Below are positions 38,480-47,273 of a DNA stretch of 64,000 nucleotides, one piece after another. The stretch is taken from positions 930,001 through 994,000 of the forward strand of contig NZ_CP014945.1 in the NCBI RefSeq assembly GCF_001606025.1, read 5' to 3'. This DNA comes from Psychrobacter alimentarius (GTDB lineage Bacteria > Pseudomonadota > Gammaproteobacteria > Pseudomonadales > Moraxellaceae). Below the pieces are notes generated by a model. The model was not told the DNA's origin. It was given only the letters and a program-made list of their open reading frames with translations, and did no database searches. Position 1 is the stretch's first letter. Each line of letters starts with the position of its first letter. Made by a program: the position numbers and the translations under genes.

Positions 38480-39613
38480 ATGGATCTCTCACTATTATAT
38501 TATGGCGCACAGTGGTTAGCAGGATTCATCGCATTCATCACAGTTTGGGGGTGGATACCGCTCGATAATTGGTGGGTGCGCGGTGTGGATTTTCCACGCA
38601 TACAGATTATGGTGCTTGGCGTTATCGCTTGGATTGGTATGATCGCATTTTGGTCAGAGTGGCAACTAGGGCAATGGGTATTGTTTGCAGCTTTATGTGT
38701 CACTTTAGCATTCCAGTTTAGAATGGTATTGCCTTATACCAAACTGTGGAAAAAAGAAGTTGAACATGCAAAAAGTGATGCAGAGGGAACCTCACATCAT
38801 CTTAAAATCATGGTTTCAAATGTACTGACACCAAATGATGAAACGCAAAAGCTGGTTGATCTCGTTAAGCAAAAGCAGCCTGACATTCTTATCACTTTAG
38901 AAAGTGATAAAAAATGGGAGCAAGCCCTGCATCAAGTCGAAGCAGATTATCCTTATACCGTGAAAGTACCTTTGGATAATTTGTATGGTATGCATCTATA
39001 TTCTAAACTTGAATTGATTGACCCTGAAGTCAAATATTTGATGATTGATGACATACCTTCTATACACACCCAGCTGCGGCTTCATAATGGCCGCGTGATC
39101 TGGCTATATTGCTTACACCCTATGCCGCCAAGTCCGACAGAGGCAGATAAGTCGACCACTCGTGATGCTGAGCTGTTAATGGTTGGCAAGCATATAAAAG
39201 AAAATGAGCAAACCGCGATATTGGCAGGTGATCTCAATGACGTTGCATGGTCAAAGACGACCAGACGCTTTCAGCGCATCTCAGGCTTATTGGACCCGCG
39301 TATCGGACGACACTTTATCAATACCTTTCATGTCAAGTATCCGTTTTTACGTTGGGCATTGGATCACCTTTTCCATAGTGCTTGCTTTACGGTGGTGGAT
39401 ATTAGGCGTCTGCCCTCGGTTGGCTCCGATCATTTTCCCGTGATGACCACACTACAATATGAGCCAGAAAAAGAGCAAAAGCAAAAGCAAAATGCGCCTA
39501 CTGCGGAAGCAGATGATATTAAAGAAACTGACCATAAAATAGAAGAAGGCAAAAAAGAGGGTAAAAAAATCTCAAATGAGAATATAGAAGAGCATGTAAG
39601 TCCAGCTTTATAA
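38480..39613 (+). CDS. Membrane-anchored endonuclease/exonuclease/phosphatase family protein
   Basis: This 377-aa protein has three hydrophobic helices in the first ~90 residues and then a catalytic EEP domain. Motifs in order are MVSNVL (Asn), LITLESD (Glu), HPMPPSP (His), LAGDLND (Asp and Asn) and GSDHFPV (Asp and His), the complete set for a metal-dependent phosphodiesterase. The topology suggests the domain lies outside the cytoplasmic membrane, but this is inference. The final 50 residues are a charged tail rich in Glu and Lys. Substrates in this family range from nucleic acids to phospholipids; none can be assigned here. Confidence 0.87.
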   Translation: MDLSLLYYGAQWLAGFIAFITVWGWIPLDNWWVRGVDFPRIQIMVLGVIAWIGMIAFWSEWQLGQWVLFAALCVTLAFQFRMVLPYTKLWKKEVEHAKSDAEGTSHHLKIMVSNVLTPNDETQKLVDLVKQKQPDILITLESDKKWEQALHQVEADYPYTVKVPLDNLYGMHLYSKLELIDPEVKYLMIDDIPSIHTQLRLHNGRVIWLYCLHPMPPSPTEADKSTTRDAELLMVGKHIKENEQTAILAGDLNDVAWSKTTRRFQRISGLLDPRIGRHFINTFHVKYPFLRWALDHLFHSACFTVVDIRRLPSVGSDHFPVMTTLQYEPEKEQKQKQNAPTAEADDIKETDHKIEEGKKEGKKISNENIEEHVSPAL

Positions 39614-39872
39614 GTGATAAGTGCAGTGAGCGAAATGAAGATAAAGTTCATCATAAAAATGTAAGCATATGCTTACGTTAAATAAGGTCTTTAGCCTCTA
39701 GTGGCCTTATAGTGATTGCACTACAATAAAACCATCAACAAAAGGACATGCAAGGATGCATTGTTGAGACAGTACCCTAAACGTTCAGACCAGCCCGCTG
39801 TTCTTTTAGTGTACTGTTTGTGACTTAGGATAAGTCAAAATGGAGTAGATAATAATAACAATATGAAGCGTC

Positions 39873-39912
39873 ATAGCCCTGAACCAATCGCCCTAGGTTC
39901 GGGGCTATTCTT
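39873..39912 (+). terminator. Terminator-like hairpin in the gene-free region
   Basis: ATAGCCCTGAACC and GGTTCGGGGCTAT pair over 12 of 13 positions with one mismatch around a 10-nt loop, followed by TCTTTG. The T-tract is short. Confidence 0.55.
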
Positions 39913-39965
39913 TGTGTAATGGCTTTAGTTTGTAGACAGTGCTTCACTTACAATGATTAGCGTAC

Positions 39966-40003
39966 AAAAAAAGGATACTTGCATCGACAAGTATCCTTTT
40001 TTT
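39966..40003. terminator. Intrinsic terminator of surA
   Basis: AAAAAAAGGATACTTG / CAAGTATCCTTTTTTT is a perfect 16-bp stem with a 6-nt loop. It has T-runs on both strands and is therefore functional for minus-strand surA, 43 bp after its stop, and for anything arriving on the plus strand. Confidence 0.93.
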
Positions 40004-40045
40004 AATCAATTATTTTTAATCAAGTATCATGGATTTGTCTATCGA

Positions 40046-41440
40046 CTAACCAAGTATCTGGATATAAGCACCTGCACGCAGCTCTTGTAGCCAATCTTCT
40101 TTGGCTTGTGGTGCCAAACGTTGATAAAGAGCTTGACGTGCCATGTTGCGACGATATTGCGTACTGACGTCCTGCTCACGCTTACCTTCTACTTTTAAGA
40201 TATGCCAGCCAAACTGAGTCTTGAAAGGCGCTGAATAATCACCGACAGTCGTGTTTTTCATCACAGCCTCAAATTGACCGACCATATCTTCTGCACTGAC
40301 CCAATCAAGATCACCGCCGCGACCAGCTGAACCTGGATCATCTGAATAAGTAGAGGCTAGGTCAGCGAAGTCAGCACCACTACGTAATTGACCATATAGA
40401 TCATTGATCTTTTGTTCAGCAAGTGCGTCTGTCTGTAGCTCATCAACTTTGACTAAGATATGACGAGTATGCCACTGCGGTATGAGCATCTTATCGCTTT
40501 CTTTTTTGTCAGCAAGCTTAATGATGTCAATACCTTCAGGCGTCACTAATGGTGCACTGACAGCGCCAACTTCCAGTTTGGTAATTTCAGTTGATAACTC
40601 TGTGGGTAATGAAGCAGCTTTATGAAAGCCCATATCGCCGCCTTGTAACGGGATAGGATAACTGCCTTGGGTAGCAGCAACGGCCTCAGCAACATTAACG
40701 TTTGGTGCAAGTAAACGAGTGCGTAAGTCCTCTGCGACTTTTAGCGCCTCTCCGCGTTGAGCTTCTGATAGGCGGCTATAATCATCTATATAAGGCACGC
40801 GTACATGAATCGTTTGATACTCGCTTTGATTCAAACGCTTGGCTTCAGGTGAGGCCAAAAACGCATCAATGTCTTGTTCGCTAATACGAACACGACTGCT
40901 GATTTGACGTTGTTGTAAAGCCTGAATAGAAGCTTCTTCAATCAATTGTGCACGCAGGGCAGCATAGCTACCAGGTCTTGCTGCGTCTAAACTTTGCTGC
41001 AATTCTGATAGACTATTTAGACCTTCTGATTGTGCGATTTGACCAAGGCGCTGATTGATGGCTGATTCATCAGGATTCAAGCCAACACGTTTAATCATAG
41101 ACAATTGCAATTCGCGCAAGATAAGAGCGTTTAGCACGTCCGACTGCAACTGTGCCGAATTTGGAAGGTTTTCTCCAGCAGCTTGAGCGCGTGCTTGGGT
41201 TTGCACGATAGCGTCAACCAATTCACTTTTTAAAATCGCATTTTCATTGACCAAAGCAATAATGCCATCTGTGCTATTGCCTGGAGTCAAACGATTGCTA
41301 CTGTTTTGCTCAGCAGTGCTCGCTGTTTGCCCTACAGGAGGCTTGACGGTGGCAGCGTGGGCACTCAATGTCAGTGCAAGACTGGCACTCATAGACAGCA
41401 ATACAGCGCGGCTGGTCTGACGTAAAGAAAAAACTCTCAT
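40046..41440 (-). CDS. surA: Periplasmic chaperone/peptidyl-prolyl isomerase SurA
   Basis: SurA escorts unfolded outer-membrane proteins, including LptD, to BamA. ATG 41440 is chosen because GAGGAG lies 6 nt before it and a normal signal peptide follows (ending LTLSAHA); an ATG at 41503 would add 21 residues. The 464-aa product has the N-terminal chaperone domain (DGIIALVNENAIL), a first parvulin-like domain that looks degenerate, and a second with the classical QWHTRHILVKVDE, GSAGRGGDLDWV and FGWHILKV. The lptD gene lies upstream on the same strand, the usual partner. Confidence 0.96.
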   Translation of the reverse strand: MRVFSLRQTSRAVLLSMSASLALTLSAHAATVKPPVGQTASTAEQNSSNRLTPGNSTDGIIALVNENAILKSELVDAIVQTQARAQAAGENLPNSAQLQSDVLNALILRELQLSMIKRVGLNPDESAINQRLGQIAQSEGLNSLSELQQSLDAARPGSYAALRAQLIEEASIQALQQRQISSRVRISEQDIDAFLASPEAKRLNQSEYQTIHVRVPYIDDYSRLSEAQRGEALKVAEDLRTRLLAPNVNVAEAVAATQGSYPIPLQGGDMGFHKAASLPTELSTEITKLEVGAVSAPLVTPEGIDIIKLADKKESDKMLIPQWHTRHILVKVDELQTDALAEQKINDLYGQLRSGADFADLASTYSDDPGSAGRGGDLDWVSAEDMVGQFEAVMKNTTVGDYSAPFKTQFGWHILKVEGKREQDVSTQYRRNMARQALYQRLAPQAKEDWLQELRAGAYIQILG

Positions 41441-41613
41441 GATGCTCCTCATCAATGTCATCACATCGGATGGTAGTCGGTTAACGCTATCTGATACTCT
41501 CAATAGATAAGTATCAGATAGGATAGTCCATAATAGGGTTGCAGACTGGGTAATACAAAATGCTTTATGAATATTTATACAAACGATCTTTTAACCTGAC
41601 AAAGAATACTTTA

Positions 41614-44600
41614 TCAGTCTTTCCATGCAGTTTGGACAGGTTCAAAGCCCAAAACCTTGTCAGACAGTAAGCGTGTCAAGCGACTGCTGCCACTGCCAAG
41701 CCCATTTAATCTGATCTCTGCCATAATCGCTTGCGTTGGTTTGTCTTTAACATTTAGGTCATTATAGTAACGACGACCATAAACCGCAAAACCAAAACAA
41801 CAATCCTCATAGTCAACACCTACTAACGAATCAAGCATCTTATCACGATTATGATCGTATTGACCCTGAGCCAATATTCGCCAGCTATTATTGATAGGGA
41901 AGACAGCTGATGCTGTAAATGCAGCGAGCGGTAGCTGATTCGTGTTTTCGTCACGTTGACGTTTGACGTAACCGACGTTAAATAAGCTATTTTCTGATGG
42001 CTGATAACGCAGTTCAGTCGTGATGTAATTTAAGTCATAATCATTGGTGAGCGCGCCACTGACATCCACCCAAAAATTATTATAGGGCTGTGTACTCGTA
42101 TCCCAAACCATCCCTGAAGAAGAAGACGTAAAGACGGGTTGTTCATTTTCAAGTGTGACACGTCCATCATCGATATAGAATTGTTCCGCTATGCTACCAT
42201 CAAAACGTGTCACACCCGTTGCGTCGATGTAACGATAATTGACCCCAGGAGTAATCGAATGCAAATCTTGCAAGCGATCATGACCTAAGAACCAACTGTC
42301 CGAAAATAACTGCTCGTAGTTAATAGAAGCAATACGCGTGTTAAAGTTGGGAAGCTCGTTTTGGTTTTTATAAGGTGAGTACGTATATTTTAATCGCGGA
42401 CTGAGCAAGCGATAGCCACCCATAGTGTCATCAAAAGCGCCAAACGGTGAACCTGCTTGATAAAAGTTCAATCCAGCATCAATACTAGCCTGTGGTACAA
42501 ACACAGATTGACTACCGTCTTCCTCACTCAAATCGTTGTCTGCCAAACTGTCTTCATCATAAGAGGTGTAAAGATGCTGCAAGCTTAGTTTGGGTCTAAT
42601 GTAACCCCAAGATTTTTCTATTGGATAAGCTGCGCTTAGCTTATTATAAATACGGGCGCCACTTTTTTCATTCTCAGAACCATCATCGATCGACTTTTTA
42701 AAGTAAGCAGAGTCTTGTACACCGGTTATGTCGAAATTTTCAAACCAAGGCAGGCGATAATTGAGTTTGAGCTGCGGTAATCGTGAGTAGGGCTTGTCTT
42801 TGTCTTGTAATGGCTGTCCACTATCCGTAAAAGCATCCAAAGTCTGAAACGTTTCTACTTTTAATTCGCCATCAACGTAGTCATTGTAATAATTGACGCG
42901 AGCACGGCGTGGTAAATTGATGGTACTGTCTGATAAACCCAACGTATCAAAATCGTTGAGATAATCAGCATCTGACACATAGCTGTATTTGGCATCACCG
43001 CTCAAACGAGGGATGTCTTTAGACGTCCAGTAATGATCATAGAAGAAGCTGGTACGATCTTCATCATTATATTCTTTATCGTTGGGTAGGTATGAGCCGT
43101 TGAAAATCCCTTCGCCATAGTTTTCGGTTAAATAACGAAATTCACCTGAGACCATGGGATTACGATCAGTATAAATGTGGGTATTAAGCGTGGCATCATA
43201 GTTGGGTGCAAGATTGAAATAATACGGCACATCAAGTTCAACGCCACTTTCACTACCGATACTCGCGCTTGGCAATAAGAAGCCACTGCTGCGACGACTA
43301 TCAATTGGAAAGTTAAAATAAGGCAGATAAAATACTGGCACATCAGCAATACGGAAAGTGGTGTTGTAAGCTTCACCGCGACCTGTGTCTGTATCTAAAT
43401 CAATGCTTTTTGCATCGAACTGCCATTTACGATTGGTCGGCGGGCAGGTGCTAAACATTACCTCATCTAATTCGTACTGACTCTCATTGGGCTTGTTTAG
43501 ACGCTTAGCATAGCCATGTGCTTGTAGTGCCACACTGGCAAACGCCACATCATTAGCGGTTGATTGTCCAGTTTCAGTGTTGTAAGCCAAGCTGTCTGCA
43601 ACACCGATGAGGCCTCCTTGAGAGGCTTTATTGGCAAAGTTGCCCTGCGATGTCTTAAGAGAGTTACTCGTAGCATTACTAGATGGCACTTGTTGTCCAG
43701 TTGCTTGATCCGTAAACATGACTTTGCCTTGAGCAGCAGCAACGCCTGTGCTTAAATCGACCAAGACCTTTTCTGCTTCTATGTACTGCGTACCCTGATT
43801 GACAATAACGTTGCCTGAAAGCTCGGCATAATCGACGTTATTGTAGTAACCGTAGTCTGACTCTGTAAACAAAGGCGCTTGATTGTTTGGAAGACCATCA
43901 AGGTTCGGCGCTGGTTGACCATTTGCTGCTCCAGCCTCATTCACGGCACGCTGATAGTTTGGGTTCCCCTTTGGATATACCCATTGACCTTCACAGCGTT
44001 GAGCACTATCGATTGAGCTTGGCAACAGCCGCAAGTCTCTACCCACCTTCGGAATGGTTTGTGAGTTAGGTGTCAAAGCATTTTGATTGTCGTCAGTTTC
44101 AGTTTCAGTTTCAGTTTCAATATTTGCTGTTTTATCTGCACTGTCCAAAGCTGGTGTATTAGTACTATTATCAGTATCTGGTGTCAGCTCATAAAACTCT
44201 GCCAAACGCATCAGACTGTCTTGGATGCTCTCTTCACTGGTCTCACTTTGAGTCGCGTCTGTTATAGAATCCGACACAGCCGTCTCGCTGACTGGTACAT
44301 CAGTATTTATTTGAGGGTCACTGTTTTCCTCAATATCAGTGATATCCAAAGCATTGCTGTCTAAAGTATTGCTATTTAAATCGCTGTTATTTAAAGCACT
44401 ACTATTTAAACTGTTGTCATTTAGATTAGTGGTATCTAAGCGACTGTCAGCAAAATCACTATTGTCAGGGCTATGAGTGGCACTATTATCAGTGATTGGT
44501 AGCTCTGTTTGCGATGTATTGACATCGTTCAGCGCAGCACTGACAGTGAGGCTGGATAAGCCTAGGGCACCAAATAAAATCAAGCGAATGCTTTGGTAAA

Positions 44601-44622
44601 GCGGAGAATATAACAAGGGCAC
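41614..44622 (-). CDS. lptD: LPS-assembly protein LptD
   Basis: LptD is the outer-membrane barrel that, with lipoprotein LptE, inserts LPS into the outer leaflet. The product is 1002 aa, against about 780 in E. coli. After a signal peptide (residues 1-30) comes a ~190-residue Asp/Asn/Ser/Thr-rich acidic stretch encoded partly by tandem repeats. The periplasmic OstA beta-jellyroll (about 270-400, AEKVLVDLSTGVAAAQGKV) and a 26-strand barrel with PYYFNLAPNYDATL follow. A cysteine pair near the C-terminus (YEDCCFG) is the disulfide site. The start is GTG 44622, or TTG 44616, which suits the AGGTG ribosome-binding site better. Confidence 0.95.
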   Translation of the reverse strand: MPLLYSPLYQSIRLILFGALGLSSLTVSAALNDVNTSQTELPITDNSATHSPDNSDFADSRLDTTNLNDNSLNSSALNNSDLNSNTLDSNALDITDIEENSDPQINTDVPVSETAVSDSITDATQSETSEESIQDSLMRLAEFYELTPDTDNSTNTPALDSADKTANIETETETETDDNQNALTPNSQTIPKVGRDLRLLPSSIDSAQRCEGQWVYPKGNPNYQRAVNEAGAANGQPAPNLDGLPNNQAPLFTESDYGYYNNVDYAELSGNVIVNQGTQYIEAEKVLVDLSTGVAAAQGKVMFTDQATGQQVPSSNATSNSLKTSQGNFANKASQGGLIGVADSLAYNTETGQSTANDVAFASVALQAHGYAKRLNKPNESQYELDEVMFSTCPPTNRKWQFDAKSIDLDTDTGRGEAYNTTFRIADVPVFYLPYFNFPIDSRRSSGFLLPSASIGSESGVELDVPYYFNLAPNYDATLNTHIYTDRNPMVSGEFRYLTENYGEGIFNGSYLPNDKEYNDEDRTSFFYDHYWTSKDIPRLSGDAKYSYVSDADYLNDFDTLGLSDSTINLPRRARVNYYNDYVDGELKVETFQTLDAFTDSGQPLQDKDKPYSRLPQLKLNYRLPWFENFDITGVQDSAYFKKSIDDGSENEKSGARIYNKLSAAYPIEKSWGYIRPKLSLQHLYTSYDEDSLADNDLSEEDGSQSVFVPQASIDAGLNFYQAGSPFGAFDDTMGGYRLLSPRLKYTYSPYKNQNELPNFNTRIASINYEQLFSDSWFLGHDRLQDLHSITPGVNYRYIDATGVTRFDGSIAEQFYIDDGRVTLENEQPVFTSSSSGMVWDTSTQPYNNFWVDVSGALTNDYDLNYITTELRYQPSENSLFNVGYVKRQRDENTNQLPLAAFTASAVFPINNSWRILAQGQYDHNRDKMLDSLVGVDYEDCCFGFAVYGRRYYNDLNVKDKPTQAIMAEIRLNGLGSGSSRLTRLLSDKVLGFEPVQTAWKD
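44094..44117 (-). repeat. Hexamer tandem repeat in lptD
   Basis: Four exact copies of CAGTTT on the plus strand encode Glu-Thr repeated four times in LptD. In-frame hexamer repeats can change copy number without breaking the gene. Confidence 0.85.
44346..44450 (-). repeat. Seven-unit 15-bp tandem repeat in lptD
   Basis: Seven consecutive 15-bp units (for example TTAAAGCACTACTAT, TTAAACTGTTGTCAT) encode a five-residue repeat of the form L-N/D-x-x-x, such as SLNSS-ALNNS-DLNSN-TLDSN. The pattern resembles a short pentapeptide-repeat solenoid or a flexible spacer just after the signal peptide. Confidence 0.85.
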
Positions 44623-45016
44623 ACCTATGATTGCAGAGCCTATTGGATTGCGATACTGAGTTTAATAACTGCTGATATATTCTATATGGTACAAACAATA
44701 CAATAGCGAATGAGCAGCTATTAAATTCCTAATGGGTAATGTAATCTCAAGAATTTAGACGTTTTACATATAATGACGACTAATCATAGTCAAAAAAAAC
44801 CAAATCAGCTACACTATTTACCAAAATTTATCGTATAGACTGGCTATTTTTTAAATGGTCACTGAGAGAATGCTCAGCGCTAGATACTGAATGATATATC
44901 AATATGACTGTTACAGCATCTGTTGTGGCTCAAGACGTTACTATTTTAGCAAGTATTGGTGCGACTTATCACTACTTTAATTGTTTACGACGCATATTTA
45001 ACTTTTATTACCTTTT
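44623..45016. other. Divergent intergenic region lptD / amgK
   Basis: This 394-bp AT-rich gap must hold both promoters. CTGAG-AGAATG-CTCAG near 44862 is a short inverted repeat. I could not assign a confident -35/-10 pair, and I see no ORF. Confidence 0.45.
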
Positions 45017-46123
45017 ATGACTGACCTAATAATTTTAGAGCCTAATATGACTATGACCATTACAAACAATCGCCTTCAGCATTTAGAGCACTGGTTGCAG
45101 CAAGTATTTGCTGGCAAAACATTCAATCTTGACAGTTTGCCAGGTGATGCTAGCGCGCGTCAGTATCATCGTCTTCAGCTGTTAGAAGGCAGTGATACGA
45201 CAGCATCGCGTTATATTGTTATGGATTCTGCTGATGAACAAGACGCCATGCACCAGTTCATCAATGTTGCCAAATTGATGTCCCCAGCGATCAATGTACC
45301 CACGCTCATCGCACAAGATGTAGAAAAAGGCTTTTTAGTATTACAAGATTTTGGCGCGGTAGAGTTTGCCCATTTACTTGTCGGTGCAGTGCCTGCTCAA
45401 ATTGATGAGCATTATCAGCTGGCAATGCAGACATTGATTGCGCTTCAAACTGTTCCGGTTGAGACTGCAAAGGCCCAACATCAATTGCCAGATTATGATG
45501 AGGAACTACTAAATCGCGAGATGGATCTATTTAGTGATTGGTTTATACCTTACATCGGTGTAGCCCTTGATAAAACATTGTGGGACAATCTAAAAGCGGC
45601 ACTGATAAAACAAATTTTGCGCCAGCCTCAAGTTATCGTCCACCGTGATTATCACAGTCGCAATCTTATGCAAGACCAAGCGGATCACTCACGCTTGGGT
45701 GTGATCGATTTTCAAGATGCGGTCATAGGTGCTTATACTTATGATTTGGTGTCATTGATACGAGATGCTTATGTTGAGTGGTCAGAGCCTCAAATATCTG
45801 AATGGATTAGCGATTTTTGGCAGTTACAAAAGCAAGCAGCGCTCACCACAGCAGATAGTGTTGAGCAGTTTGAAAGTGATGTGAATATCATGGGTGTGCA
45901 GCGTCATCTAAAAGTGCTGGGAATATTTATCCGCTTGTCTGAGCGCGATGGCAAAGATCGCTATCTATCTGACATTCCTAAAGTCATGCGTGATTTGATC
46001 ACCGAGTTAAACTGGTTGGCTGAGCATGGCAACGCTGACATTCAGCAAGCCGTTGTCCCTTTTAACCAATGGCTAGAAAGTGTTGTCTTGCCTGCTTATC
46101 AAGACACATTTTCTGCGATATGA
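45017..46123 (+). CDS. amgK: N-acetylmuramate/N-acetylglucosamine 1-kinase AmgK
   Basis: AmgK phosphorylates recycled MurNAc and GlcNAc at C1, the first step of a salvage route that bypasses de novo UDP-MurNAc synthesis. The 368-aa aminoglycoside-phosphotransferase-fold protein has the catalytic loop VIVHRDYHSRNLM and the metal site GVIDFQDAVIGA. The first ATG (45017) has no clear ribosome-binding site; ATG 45047 or 45053 is a plausible alternative and would trim 10-12 residues. murU follows 111 bp downstream, and the pair lies divergent to lptD and surA as in Pseudomonas putida, which supports the assignment. Confidence 0.9.
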   Translation: MTDLIILEPNMTMTITNNRLQHLEHWLQQVFAGKTFNLDSLPGDASARQYHRLQLLEGSDTTASRYIVMDSADEQDAMHQFINVAKLMSPAINVPTLIAQDVEKGFLVLQDFGAVEFAHLLVGAVPAQIDEHYQLAMQTLIALQTVPVETAKAQHQLPDYDEELLNREMDLFSDWFIPYIGVALDKTLWDNLKAALIKQILRQPQVIVHRDYHSRNLMQDQADHSRLGVIDFQDAVIGAYTYDLVSLIRDAYVEWSEPQISEWISDFWQLQKQAALTTADSVEQFESDVNIMGVQRHLKVLGIFIRLSERDGKDRYLSDIPKVMRDLITELNWLAEHGNADIQQAVVPFNQWLESVVLPAYQDTFSAI

Positions 46124-46234
46124 GTGCGGTAATATAAGTATTGATAAATCGACACTGATAAATACAGACTACTTATGAGCTGTGGCTGAATATTTAGATC
46201 AAGAATTTACATAATACGATAAAAAGGAATATGC

Positions 46235-46978
46235 ATGTCAATGTCATCTACCTCTAAGATTACCCAAGCAATGATTTTGGCTGCGGGTAAGGGGACACGC
46301 CTACGTCCATTAACGCTTGAAACCCCAAAGCCATTGGTTAAAGTGGGTGGGCAGCCGCTTATTGTTTGGCATATCAAAGCGTTGCATGCAGCAGGCATCA
46401 CTGATATTACTATCAATGCGTCATGGCTTGCTGATAAGTTAATGGATACATTGGGCGATGGCTCTCAATATGGCGTCAACCTACATTGGTCCGTTGAAGA
46501 AGATGAACCGCTTGAGACAGCAGGTGGTATTTTTCAAGCATTGCAAGCAGGTCAGTTAAGAGATGAGCCCTTTATCTTAGTCAATTCTGACATTTGGACG
46601 ACGTATGATTTTGGCCAGTTACGAGATTATGCATTGAGTGCTGACCAACAAGCGCATTTATTGTTGATTGACAATCCTGAGCACAATAATGGTGGTGATT
46701 TTGCGATTAATAACGGTCTGGCCAGCGAACAAGCAATTGGTGACGCAGACAAATATACATTTGCTGGTATCAGTGTCATCTCTCCCAGATTGATGGATGG
46801 TTTGGTGTCAGGACAGCCAGCAGCATTAGGGCCTTTATTAAGACAGGCAATGATAAAATTCCAAATCACTGCTGAAGTCATTACTGATAATTGGATCGAT
46901 GTTGGTACGCCCGAACGCCTGACACAGGTAAATGAGTTCATTGATAGTAAAGGCGCTGACAATCATTTGGGCGCATAA
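46235..46978 (+). CDS. murU: N-acetylmuramate 1-phosphate uridylyltransferase MurU
   Basis: MurU joins UTP and MurNAc-1-phosphate to give UDP-MurNAc, the second step after AmgK. The 247-aa nucleotidyltransferase has the start MILAAGKGTRLRPLTLETPK with the pyrophosphorylase signature and PLVKVGGQPLI. The metal/nucleotide site is in FILVNSDIWTTYD, and WIDVGTPERL lies near the C-terminus. A good AAGGAA ribosome-binding site precedes the ATG. The product lets the cell rebuild peptidoglycan precursors without MurA, a route linked to fosfomycin tolerance in Pseudomonas. Confidence 0.92.
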   Translation: MSMSSTSKITQAMILAAGKGTRLRPLTLETPKPLVKVGGQPLIVWHIKALHAAGITDITINASWLADKLMDTLGDGSQYGVNLHWSVEEDEPLETAGGIFQALQAGQLRDEPFILVNSDIWTTYDFGQLRDYALSADQQAHLLLIDNPEHNNGGDFAINNGLASEQAIGDADKYTFAGISVISPRLMDGLVSGQPAALGPLLRQAMIKFQITAEVITDNWIDVGTPERLTQVNEFIDSKGADNHLGA

Positions 46979-47006
46979 ACCCACTATCAAATAAAAATAG
47001 ACCCAT

Positions 47007-47044
47007 AAAAAAAGCAGCGTTGATTTCTCGACGCTGCTTTTTTA
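47007..47044. terminator. Intrinsic terminator of murU
   Basis: AAAAAAAGCAGCGT / ACGCTGCTTTTTTT is a perfect stem, extended by GA / TC inside, about 30 bp past the murU stop. The minus strand also has a T-run, so it can also end the cio operon, whose last gene stops 19 bp away. Confidence 0.93.
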
Positions 47045-47062
47045 TGGTTTTAGCAATTGTCA

Positions 47063-47179
47063 TCAAACGCCCATTGCTAACTTGATTATTTGGGCAAATA
47101 TAAAAACAACCAAAAACCCTGCCACATATAAACCAAAAAACCATAACCATTGTGACTGTTTTTTACTAAGCTTTTTCAT
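47063..47179 (-). CDS. DUF2474-type small cytochrome bd-associated protein
   Basis: This 38-aa ORF is downstream of cioB on the same strand and has a strong AGGAG ribosome-binding site. After a basic start (MKKLSKKQSQ) it is a single membrane helix, WLWFFGLYVAGFLVVFIFA, ending in IIKLAMGV. Size, position and the W-x-W-F-F-G-L pattern match the DUF2474 proteins encoded at the end of many cyanide-insensitive oxidase operons. It probably plays a role like CydX, stabilising the oxidase; that is inference. Confidence 0.8.
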   Translation of the reverse strand: MKKLSKKQSQWLWFFGLYVAGFLVVFIFAQIIKLAMGV

Positions 47180-47273
47180 AAAAACTCCTGATTAGCTCAT
47201 GAACTGTGATTATCCTACATCAGTAGTAATAACCACAGCGTCAGTCTGACCTGTCATAAGTTGCTATTTACGA

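Larger units (their letters stand above)
39614..40045. other. Gene-free region with three hairpins
   Basis: This 432-bp stretch holds a perfect 16-bp palindrome, GTAAGCATATGCTTAC (39661-39676), an orphan plus-strand terminator-like hairpin (39873) and a strong surA terminator (39966). The hairpin at 39873 is 260 bp past the EEP stop codon, farther than normal for that gene. A short non-coding transcript between 39680 and 39907 is possible. I see no ORF with a good ribosome-binding site. Confidence 0.45.

Noticed and set aside
39753..39780. Short ORF starting MQGCIVETVP in the 39.6-kb gap
   Set aside because: Ten codons with the ribosome-binding site too close to the ATG; likely chance.
39614..39912. 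6S RNA, tmRNA or SRP RNA in the gene-free region
   Set aside because: The sequence lacks the recognisable conserved blocks of these RNAs; it is reported only as a possible unassigned transcript.
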